Shown: in pieces, positions 1-5,082 of the stretch | Numbering within the stretch: position 1 is the stretch's first letter | How the letters are laid out: each line of letters begins with the position of its first letter | NCBI GenBank assembly: GCA_027009095.1 | Contig: JALVDG010000405.1 | Location: forward strand, 1-7,343 | From: Thiotrichaceae bacterium | GTDB taxonomy: Bacteria > Pseudomonadota > Gammaproteobacteria > Thiotrichales > Thiotrichaceae | Direction of reading: 5' to 3' | Length of the DNA: 7,343 nt | Notes under the pieces: generated by a model | What the model was told of the DNA's origin: nothing | The model's database searches: none | The model's input: only the letters and a program-made list of their open reading frames with translations | Program-made: the position numbers and the translations under genes

Positions 1-1098
1 TTTGAGTGGATTGGTGTCTTTTTACTGCCTTTAATGATTGGATCATGGTTTGTATGGGGAGTATTTCAGTTTTTCCCTGAAATAATACAAAGTTGGCTGC
101 CTGCAACAACCTCTAGTAGCCATGCCGATGCATTTATCGCTTGGGTACAAAAATGGATGTTTCCCGTTGCAATGGGAACAGTACTGGCTTATGGCATTAG
201 TTTATTCTTTAAGTGGAGAGCAGAATCAAAAATAATTGATCTTAAAAACCAAGCCAGTAATTTTTCAAATATTCTATATGAAGGTCATCAACAAGTTATT
301 AATGAAATCAATACAATAGTGCCTGCTCGTGTAGGACAAACATTGCTACAAAAGCAAACATCTAGCCTTATTTCTACAAGGTTAACACTACCACCTGAAA
401 CAGAATTTAGTCATATTGAAACACTTGCTAAACTAACAAAAAAATATGCTGTATCTGCTTCAGAATTAAACCAATCTATAGATAGCTTGCAAAATACTTT
501 ACACCATCAGGAAGCTGAAATTAATCAGTACTTATTAACTTTAAATGGCACAATCAAAACAGAAAAAGAATGCTCCGATAAGGCAGGAAAGTTACGAGCT
601 AGCGTGAAAAAATTATCCCAATCAATAAAATCTCATCAACATAAAATTAAAGTATGTGATTATTCTCTTAGTATGTTACAACGTGCCGCCTCAAAATCTA
701 TCACAGATTTTAATCAGTCAATTATTGATTTTATGGCTAACTCATTACCTCATTTTACCGAAAATCGTTATAAAGAAATCAAAATTAATGAAGACTTGAG
801 TGTTGAGGTTTTCTCTGATGAAAAAAATAGTTATATCGCATACGATGAAATATCATCAGGAACACAACGGCAAATTATGTTAGCCTTGCGGATGGGAATG
901 TCGGAACAACTCGCTATTAATACAGGCAATAAAAAACAATTTGTCTTTTTAGATGAGCCTTTTGCCTTTTTTGATCATCAACGAACTATCTCCACACTTG
1001 AAATGTTGCCAGAAGTTAGTCAAGTAATCAGTCAAATATGGGTTACTTCTCAGGAATTTCCAGAGGATTTAACATTAGTCAATAGCAATACTCTATAA
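1..1098 (+). CDS. C-terminal part of a membrane-anchored SMC/SbcC-like ATPase (YhaN-like), 5' end outside window
   Basis: The frame is open from base 1, so the 365 residues seen are the C-terminal part of a longer protein; the first ATG (34) is internal. Two hydrophobic stretches lie at about residues 4-28 and 52-70, separated by a short polar loop. A long Gln/Lys/Glu-rich region predicted to be coiled coil follows (about 72-230). The end is the C-terminal half of an ABC-type ATPase head: a signature motif SSGTQRQ at 285-291, a Walker B FVFLDEP at 314-320 and a D-loop FFDHQR at 323-328. The Walker A half would lie upstream. A coiled-coil ATPase with a membrane hairpin inside the coil is the layout of Bacillus YhaN (SbcE), which works with an SbcD-like nuclease in DNA break processing; that function is inferred by analogy. 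The usual switch histidine is replaced by Ser/Gln (WVTSQEF). Family class is well supported, exact identity less so. Confidence 0.75.
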   Translation, partial: FEWIGVFLLPLMIGSWFVWGVFQFFPEIIQSWLPATTSSSHADAFIAWVQKWMFPVAMGTVLAYGISLFFKWRAESKIIDLKNQASNFSNILYEGHQQVINEINTIVPARVGQTLLQKQTSSLISTRLTLPPETEFSHIETLAKLTKKYAVSASELNQSIDSLQNTLHHQEAEINQYLLTLNGTIKTEKECSDKAGKLRASVKKLSQSIKSHQHKIKVCDYSLSMLQRAASKSITDFNQSIIDFMANSLPHFTENRYKEIKINEDLSVEVFSDEKNSYIAYDEISSGTQRQIMLALRMGMSEQLAINTGNKKQFVFLDEPFAFFDHQRTISTLEMLPEVSQVISQIWVTSQEFPEDLTLVNSNTL

Positions 1099-1107
1099 TG
1101 CTTCTTT

Positions 1108-1153
1108 CTTGCTTTGCATAACCATAAGCGAAGATTGTTACTTTTATTTTTTC
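1108..1153 (+). terminator. weak candidate terminator after the ATPase gene
   Basis: Ten bases after the ATPase stop, CTTGCTT (1108-1114) pairs with AAGCGAAG (1126-1133) with one bulged G and an 11-nt loop. A T-rich stretch follows up to 1153. The stem is short and the T-tract starts a few bases late, so this is only a plausible terminator. Confidence 0.25.
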
Positions 1154-1301
1154 CTTAATCCGTGGCTTCAATGCGGATAAGAAAGTGTAAGATATTGGTT
1201 TAACAGTGGATTTTAAAAAATCTTAGCTTCACCCTTAGGTTAAGCGGGTATTTTTAAACCGCTGTGGAATCAATAGCTTATGCTATCTGCCATAGTGAAG
1301 T
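1154..1301. other. gene-free stretch with clustered hairpins
   Basis: No convincing protein is encoded here. Several short inverted repeats are packed together. CTT-a-ATCCG (1154-1162) pairs with CGGATAAG (1174-1181), eight pairs with one bulge. CTTCAC (1227-1232) pairs with GTGAAG (1295-1300) and encloses two further hairpins, AGCGG/CCGCT (1243-1247 with 1259-1263) and ATAGC/GCTAT (1273-1277 with 1282-1286). Together these could form a three-way junction. Each stem is only 5-8 bp in AT-rich DNA, so chance is a serious alternative. No known RNA family was recognised. Confidence 0.3.
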
Positions 1302-1320
1302 CACTGATTCAGGTTTTTAT

Positions 1321-1354
1321 CAATATAAAAAATAAAGGACACTTATAAGTCCTT
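1321..1354 (-). terminator. minus-strand intrinsic terminator
   Basis: AAGGAC (1335-1340) and GTCCTT (1349-1354) form a 6-bp stem around an 8-nt loop. Read on the minus strand the stem is followed at once by a T-rich run (complement of the A-rich 1321-1334). On the plus strand no T-tract follows, so the direction is minus. It lies 27 bases after the stop codon of the minus-strand open frame ending at 1382, which supports that frame being the 3' end of a real gene. Confidence 0.55.
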
Positions 1355-1381
1355 GCTATTCATTAAAAAAAACAGAATACG

Positions 1382-1603
1382 CTATTTTTTACTTGAATTT
1401 AGTATCTTTAACCTTATTTCATCGTGTTCTCTTTGAGAGTTACTCCATGCTCGTTCTCTAGCATCACTAAACCAAAGAACCTCAAAGGGTATTAACCTAT
1501 TACTTGTGGCTTTATGTATAATACGCTGCTTATTTATTAAAATAGAATTGCTTGTTTTTATAGCTATTCTAAAAACCTTGATGAGACCTGTTCTGATTAA
1601 ATC
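1382..1603 (-). pseudogene. probable 3' remnant of an unrecognised gene
   Basis: A 73-codon frame on the minus strand runs from just after an in-frame TAG (complement of 1604-1606) to a TAG stop (1382-1384). It contains no ATG, GTG or TTG, so it cannot be an intact gene in this frame. The C-terminal half nevertheless looks like protein: a hydrophobic beta-like piece LIPFEVLWF followed by a charged amphipathic helix with ARERAW and REHDEIR. An intrinsic terminator on the same strand follows directly. The simplest reading is the surviving 3' end of a decayed or truncated gene, with the upstream part lost or frameshifted around 1604-1680. I do not recognise the family. The basic C-terminal helix is loosely reminiscent of small GIY-YIG proteins, but the match is too weak to call. 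A chance open frame remains possible. Confidence 0.35.
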
Positions 1604-1701
1604 CTAAGTCAGTAGAAAATTTTAATAAGCTTTAGCAAAAATTTTTTATTATTTAGACTTGATAAGAGCTTTTTAGTACTCCAACAACATGGGTAAACGC
1701 T

Positions 1702-1730
1702 TTGATTTGCTCTGTATCCGTCAATATAAC
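1702..1730 (+). promoter_or_regulatory. sigma70-type promoter for folE2
   Basis: TTGATT (1702-1707) and TATAAC (1725-1730) are separated by exactly 17 bases and match the -35 and -10 consensus at 4/6 and 5/6 positions. Transcription would begin near 1737, giving a leader of about 43 bases before the folE2 ATG. No convincing Zur-box palindrome was seen around it. Confidence 0.5.
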
Positions 1731-1765
1731 GCAGTTGGAGCTGGGTCTCCGTATACATTATTTTC

Positions 1766-1773
1766 AAGAAGGA
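1766..1773 (+). promoter_or_regulatory. ribosome binding site fixing the folE2 start
   Basis: AAGAAGGA lies 6 bases before the ATG at 1780. It decides between that ATG and the TTG at 1702, which opens a longer frame but has no ribosome binding site and overlaps the predicted -35 box. Confidence 0.7.
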
Positions 1774-1779
1774 TTCTTT

Positions 1780-2754
1780 ATGAGTGCGAATAATGATTGC
1801 CTCGATAATCAGTGTGATTTACCCGACATAGCGAATGAACCACATTCTGGACCAAATGCACGCCTAAACTGGGTTGGTATGAGCGAAATTGAAATGCCTA
1901 TTTTTCTATTAAATGGAAAACAAGAGCGTATACAGTCTGTCGCTCGTGTTCAAGGCTATGTCAATTTAATAAACCCTGAAAGTAAGGGAATTCATATGTC
2001 ACGCCTTTATCTTGCGGTTGACGAAATAATGAGTGATGATACTTTAACCCCTGCTTTGCTTCGCAAGGTTGTAGAATCCTTTGCTAAATCTCATATAGAT
2101 ATTAGTGATTCTGCCTACTTAGAATGTAGAGTTGACTTCTTTGAACGTAGAAAATCACTAAAAAGTGGTAATACAGGATGGAAAAGCTATAAAGTACGCC
2201 CGATTGTTTCTCTTAAAAAAGGCAAAGTAAGCACTGAACTAAGTGTAGAAGTGCCTTATTCATCAACCTGTCCCTGTTCAGCAGCCTTAGCACGAGACCT
2301 AATTCAACAAGGTTTTAAATCTCGATTTGGTCAACAAGATGTACTAGATTTTAATGCAGTACATCAGTGGTTAGGAACAACGGAAGGTATTAGTGCAACC
2401 CCTCACAGCCAAAGAAGCATGGCACAAGTACGTGTAAAACTAAATGAGAGTGTTAATGAGTTACCTATTTCTCGTCTCATTGATCAAATAGAAAATGCAT
2501 TACAAACTCCTGTTCAAGCAGCCGTTAAGCGTGAAGACGAACAAGAATTTGCACGTTTAAACGCATCTAACCTTATGTTTTGTGAAGACGCTGCCCGACG
2601 CTTATATGCAGCACTTGACAAAGACACTAGCCTTGATGACTTCTGGATACGGGTTAATCATATGGAAAGCTTACACCCCCATAATGCTGTTGCCATTGTT
2701 GTCAAGGGGATAGAGAAAGGATACCGTGATGATCCAAGAGAGTTTCCACATTGA
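1780..2754 (+). CDS. folE2: GTP cyclohydrolase FolE2 (type IB)
   Basis: This 324-residue cytosolic enzyme converts GTP to 7,8-dihydroneopterin triphosphate, the first step toward folate and queuosine. It is the alternative to zinc-dependent FolE and can use other divalent metals. Family hallmarks are present in order: the cysteine motif STCPCSAALAR (Cys164 and Cys166), the metal-site motif PHSQRS (His209), the block VKREDEQEFARLN (about 249-261), LMFCEDAARR (about 265-274), and the C-terminal MESLHPHNAVA (Glu296, His299, His301). Length and motifs indicate a complete, active-type protein. The ATG at 1780 is chosen because a good ribosome binding site precedes it and the extra N-terminal residues from the TTG at 1702 are not family-like. 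The gene has its own promoter and a terminator hairpin after it. In many bacteria folE2 is induced by Zur under zinc limitation, but no clear operator is visible here. Confidence 0.97.
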   Translation: MSANNDCLDNQCDLPDIANEPHSGPNARLNWVGMSEIEMPIFLLNGKQERIQSVARVQGYVNLINPESKGIHMSRLYLAVDEIMSDDTLTPALLRKVVESFAKSHIDISDSAYLECRVDFFERRKSLKSGNTGWKSYKVRPIVSLKKGKVSTELSVEVPYSSTCPCSAALARDLIQQGFKSRFGQQDVLDFNAVHQWLGTTEGISATPHSQRSMAQVRVKLNESVNELPISRLIDQIENALQTPVQAAVKREDEQEFARLNASNLMFCEDAARRLYAALDKDTSLDDFWIRVNHMESLHPHNAVAIVVKGIEKGYRDDPREFPH

Positions 2755-2780
2755 TACTGAATACAGTAAATTTATAAATA

Positions 2781-2847
2781 TCTTTATGCTTGACTGCTCA
2801 ACTGACTCCTTAACTTGTAGGAGTTAGTTTAGTGCTCTTTATGCTTG
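2781..2847 (+). repeat. 12-bp direct repeat flanking the folE2 terminator hairpin
   Basis: TCTTTATGCTTG occurs perfectly at 2781-2792 and 2836-2847, bracketing a 43-bp segment that is mostly a stem-loop. It may be a small duplication or the scar of an insertion; it could also be chance. Confidence 0.6.
2800..2840 (+). terminator. intrinsic terminator after folE2
   Basis: AACTGACTCCT (2800-2810) pairs with AGGAGTTAGTT (2819-2829): 11 pairs with one G-T wobble and an 8-nt loop. The downstream T-tract (to 2840) is interrupted. The hairpin lies between convergent folE2 and the hydrolase gene, but no T-tract follows on the minus strand, so it serves mainly folE2. Confidence 0.55.
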
Positions 2848-2892
2848 CGTCTAGATAGGGTTGGCTAAACGTTTTATGTTTGTTGAAGAGGA

Positions 2893-3615
2893 TTATTTAA
2901 TCACTCCTATAAGATTAAGGTCGGTTGGCAACATACGAGACCAAATAATTTGATATGTTTGAGGCGCGGAAAGTGTATCCAAAAACTGATCTGAGTTAGG
3001 CGCAAACCAAAAAGAGACACCTCCCAGAGCAATAAGAATAACTGATATAATATACTGTTTTGTATCAATAATTTTCATAGCTGTACCAAATGAACGCTTA
3101 ATTCTATGATTCATAAAATCAACACTATAAATTTCATCCAATACTAAATGAATAATAAAACCATAAAAAACAAGCAAACCAATTAGCCATGAAATAAAAT
3201 CTGTTTTTGCAAAAAACTGATAACTAATAGTCGTAGTAAATAAAGCAAACACAAAGGCTGCTAGTAAGGAGTGAATAGCACCACGATGCTTGGTGTATTT
3301 ATGAAAAACCATCCACACGGGATAACGAATGAAAGCAAAAATAATAAGACCTATTATCCACAGTTCTAAAATAGAGAGTTGGTTTTCGGTGGAGAATATC
3401 CATAAAAAAGAAATAATCATCCCTAGCAAAGAAAAAATAATCCGACTAGCATAGGAATGCTGTAAATCAATATCAGGCAAAATTCCACCAATAGTTCCTG
3501 CTAGTGTTAGCAATAAAGCATCACCCGTACCGATAAAACCAACCTGTAAACATAACGTAGCCAATAATCCAGATGCAACTGCTGCTACTGTAATATGGGT
3601 ATTAAAACTTGCCAT
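2893..3615 (-). CDS. YdjM-type inner-membrane metal-dependent hydrolase
   Basis: The 240-residue product is a polytopic membrane protein of the YdjM / LexA-regulated membrane-bound metal-dependent hydrolase family (PF04307). Candidate metal-binding residues occur where the family has them: NTHI near the N-terminus (His7), PDID at 47-50, HRGAIHS at 110-116 (His110, His115), and HLVLDEIYSVDF from 156 (His156, Asp160). Hydrophobic segments lie at about 12-27, 33-46, 58-75, 84-104, 115-133, 140-158 and 187-205. It is somewhat longer than E. coli YdjM, with an extra C-terminal tail of about 35 residues. The substrate is unknown for the family. The ATG at 3613-3615 has only a weak ribosome binding site (GGA, 5 bases before), and stop codons lie just upstream in frame. 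No LexA box was found upstream. It converges with folE2, and a MITE-like element sits 70 bases before its start. Confidence 0.85.
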   Translation of the reverse strand: MASFNTHITVAAVASGLLATLCLQVGFIGTGDALLLTLAGTIGGILPDIDLQHSYASRIIFSLLGMIISFLWIFSTENQLSILELWIIGLIIFAFIRYPVWMVFHKYTKHRGAIHSLLAAFVFALFTTTISYQFFAKTDFISWLIGLLVFYGFIIHLVLDEIYSVDFMNHRIKRSFGTAMKIIDTKQYIISVILIALGGVSFWFAPNSDQFLDTLSAPQTYQIIWSRMLPTDLNLIGVIK

Positions 3616-3675
3616 TTTGATCCATTACTAGTTAAGGAGGTAGGAAGTTAAACAATAAATAAGCAAAATACAACT

Positions 3676-3685
3676 GCAAGAGGGG
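3676..3685. repeat. left copy of a 10-bp direct repeat (putative target-site duplication)
   Basis: GCAAGAGGGG directly abuts the left end of the inverted-repeat element and is repeated exactly at 3849-3858. Confidence 0.6.
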
Positions 3686-3848
3686 TAGGGAAATCGCACT
3701 TAAATTTAGTTGACTTTAATGAACATTGTAAAATCAGCAAGTTACAAGGCTCGCAATCTTGAGAATAAATAAAATTCACGAATTTTAAAATTATGTGAAT
3801 TGTAAGTAGTTGATTTTACAAGCCACTAATTTAAGTGCGATTACTCTA
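3686..3848. mobile_element. MITE-like non-autonomous element, about 163 bp
   Basis: The element is built from nested inverted repeats and has no coding capacity. Its arms AATCGCACTTAAATTTAGT (3692-3710) and ACTAATTTAAGTGCGATT (3825-3842) match perfectly apart from one missing A. The outermost six bases are partly complementary (TAG at the left end, CTA at the right). Inside, TTGTAAAATCA (3726-3736) pairs perfectly with 3811-3821. AATTCAC (3773-3779) pairs with GTGAATT (3795-3801) around a palindromic AATTTTAAAATT. A perfect 10-bp direct repeat abuts both ends, as expected for a target-site duplication. This is the architecture of a transposase-dependent MITE. No parent insertion sequence is in the window, and copy number elsewhere is unknown. 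The exact ends are uncertain by a few bases because the flank is G-rich. Confidence 0.65.
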
Positions 3849-3858
3849 GCAAGAGGGG
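3849..3858. repeat. right copy of the 10-bp direct repeat (putative target-site duplication)
   Basis: This second GCAAGAGGGG begins immediately after the right end of the element and runs on into four more G residues, making an 8-G tract (3855-3862). Confidence 0.6.
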
Positions 3859-3886
3859 GGGGACGTGTAGATAATAAATCTACAAT

Positions 3887-3908
3887 AAAAAACCCTAGCA
3901 TAGCAGGG
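3887..3908 (-). terminator. intrinsic terminator downstream of the ftsN-like gene
   Basis: On the minus strand CCCTGC pairs with GC-T-AGGG (one bulged T, 3-nt loop; plus-strand arms 3893-3898 and 3902-3908) and is followed immediately by six T residues (complement of 3887-3892). It ends a transcript coming from 4053-4739, leaving a 3' untranslated region of about 145 bases in which I see no gene. Confidence 0.6.
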
Positions 3909-4052
3909 CTTTTAAATGAGACTTTATCGTAACACTTAGTTATCCCAACCAGTAACTGCTCAGATTCAAGGCAGAAAGGACAGAGTAGATCCGTATAAAT
4001 GAGTGATTTTAACGCAGAAACCAAGGGAAACAGAGTGCAAGCTGAGTAATTA

Positions 4053-4739
4053 CTATTTGATCGGAATAATTAATGGCTTATGCCCTAGAGAAGCTAACGT
4101 TGCTTTCCAGTTATCCAGCTTTTTACCTTTTACGGGACCTGCCATAACACGAAACCAAGTTTTACCTTTTATACGTCTTTTTTGTATATAAGATGTCATT
4201 CCTTTGCGCTTTAACCGACCTCTTGTACGATCTGCTTGATCACGCTTACGATAAGAAGCTACCTGAAATACAAAGTCTGAGTCTCCTCCTGCTGCTACTG
4301 CTGCTACTTTTTTAGTGGTCTTATCTTTTTTTGCTACTTTCTTTTCGGGAGGGTTGTATATTGTCTGTACTGGTACACTTAAGTCAGGCAGTACAGCATA
4401 ATAACTAAAATTGGGACGTTCTATTTTTTCTTCTTTATGCTGTACATCAATAATAGAAGCAGCCATTTTTTCAGCAGGGTCTGTCACTTCCTTTGTATCG
4501 CCAAAAGCAGAGCTTACTTTTTTTAGACCAGAATCTTTTTCTGTAGCCTGTTCTGTCGGATTACTTGCATTCTTAGTATTTACATTCGCAGCATTAACAT
4601 TAGAAACAATCCCACGATTAGCAAAATAATACATTGCTAAACCTACTAACAAGCCCATCATAATGCCAGACATCATCCATAATAAACCATTGCCAAAGCC
4701 CGGCTGTATGGTTGCTTCTTCTTTAAAATCTACATACAT
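4053..4739 (-). CDS. ftsN: FtsN-like cell-division protein with SPOR domain
   Basis: This 228-residue bitopic inner-membrane protein is of FtsN type, which activates septal peptidoglycan synthesis by the FtsQLB-FtsWI complex and binds denuded glycan through its SPOR domain. Visible parts are a short cytoplasmic tail (1-18), one membrane helix (about 19-40), a low-complexity periplasmic linker, and a conserved-looking segment FSYYAVLPDLSVPV (111-124) resembling the FYxxLPxxxV motif of gammaproteobacterial FtsN-like proteins. A Lys-rich and Ala/Val stretch (132-150) and a C-terminal SPOR domain (about 155-228, starting FVFQVASYRKRDQADR) follow. Lying directly downstream of priA on the same strand supports the assignment, since ftsN and priA are close in many gammaproteobacteria. 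The 343-base gap to priA, a promoter within it and a terminator after the gene suggest independent transcription. The ATG at 4737-4739 has no clear Shine-Dalgarno, but no alternative start lies upstream in frame. A generic SPOR/DedD-like role is the alternative. Confidence 0.85.
   Translation of the reverse strand: MYVDFKEEATIQPGFGNGLLWMMSGIMMGLLVGLAMYYFANRGIVSNVNAANVNTKNASNPTEQATEKDSGLKKVSSAFGDTKEVTDPAEKMAASIIDVQHKEEKIERPNFSYYAVLPDLSVPVQTIYNPPEKKVAKKDKTTKKVAAVAAGGDSDFVFQVASYRKRDQADRTRGRLKRKGMTSYIQKRRIKGKTWFRVMAGPVKGKKLDNWKATLASLGHKPLIIPIK
4289..4306. repeat. 9-bp tandem duplication inside the ftsN-like linker
   Basis: CTGCTGCTA occurs twice in tandem and encodes most of the VAAVAA segment of the periplasmic linker on the minus strand. 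It keeps frame and lies in a tolerant low-complexity region, so any slippage would change length by three residues. Confidence 0.5.
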
Positions 4740-4768
4740 TGGTTTGTACCATTTTTCATTAGTATTAA

Positions 4769-4797
4769 GAAATAACAGCCCTAAGTTTTGTTATTTC
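4769..4797 (-). promoter_or_regulatory. hairpin in the leader of the ftsN-like gene
   Basis: GAAATAAC (4769-4776) and GTTATTTC (4790-4797) are perfect complements, extendable by one A-T pair (4777 with 4789). The hairpin ends 29 bases before the ftsN ATG, inside the predicted transcript leader. It lacks a following T-tract, so a role in RNA stability or translation, or none, is more likely than termination. Confidence 0.3.
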
Positions 4798-4900
4798 GCA
4801 AAAAATAAATTAGATAATCAAATAAGTCTTTATTTTTGATAATAATTTATTTCCCATCTTTATTGTTTCCTAAAAAACATAAACAGGTGAGAGTGGCTAT

Positions 4901-4929
4901 ATTCTATTGGAGTTATTTAAATTCATCAA
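4901..4929 (-). promoter_or_regulatory. sigma70-type promoter for the ftsN-like gene
   Basis: On the minus strand TTGATG (4924-4929) and TAGAAT (4901-4906) are 17 bases apart and match consensus at 4/6 and 5/6. Transcription would start near 4894, giving a leader of about 155 bases. In such AT-rich DNA chance matches are common, so this is a prediction only. Confidence 0.4.
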
Positions 4930-5082
4930 AAATATCAATAATAAAACATGTGTAATAAACACTTTAACCCTTTGCTTTTTTATAGATTAAACATATTATT
5001 CAGCTTGCATTCAGTATAAATATAGTTTGACACAAACAAAAAGTCTATAAAATTTTTTAACTTTTATAAAAAATACAATGAA

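Larger units (their letters stand above)
4740..5082. other. 343-bp spacer between priA and the ftsN-like gene
   Basis: This very AT-rich spacer holds no credible gene on either strand; the longest frames found are under 25 codons and lack ribosome binding sites. It contains the predicted ftsN promoter (4901-4929), a leader hairpin (4769-4797) and, just after the priA stop, an AT-only inverted repeat (5046-5052 with 5062-5068). On the minus strand the last is followed by GACTTTTTG and could be a weak priA terminator. Confidence 0.5.

Noticed and set aside
1099..1240. Minus-strand open stretch of about 45 codons antisense to the end of the ATPase gene
   Set aside because: It has no clear start or ribosome binding site, and such a length is expected by chance here.
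1702..1779. N-terminal extension of FolE2 from a TTG codon
   Set aside because: It has no ribosome binding site, overlaps the predicted -35 and -10 boxes, and the added 26 residues are not family-like; the ATG at 1780 has a well-placed AAGAAGGA.
1660..1779. Zur operator upstream of folE2
   Set aside because: folE2 is often Zur-controlled, but no GTTATA-centred palindrome of the expected form is present.
1689..1793. 34-codon upstream frame overlapping the folE2 start
   Set aside because: It has no Shine-Dalgarno, its ATG lies upstream of the predicted transcription start, and nothing marks it as coding.
3634..3641. Perfect plus-strand Shine-Dalgarno AAGGAGGT
   Set aside because: No start codon or open frame follows within reach on the plus strand, so it is taken as chance.
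3616..3690. LexA box upstream of the YdjM-type gene
   Set aside because: No CTG-N10-CAG site is present, although E. coli ydjM is SOS-regulated.
3855..3862. Run of eight G residues as a possible phase-variation tract or quadruplex
   Set aside because: It lies outside any gene, and a single run cannot form the usual four-run quadruplex; it is best read as part of the repeated target sequence.
3791..4024. 77-codon minus-strand open frame
   Set aside because: It runs through the ftsN terminator, the G tract and the edge of the MITE-like element, so it is not a real gene.
4003..4629. Plus-strand open frames at 4003-4191 and 4411-4629
   Set aside because: They lie antisense to the well-supported FtsN-like gene (the first also runs into its 3' untranslated region) and have no independent support.
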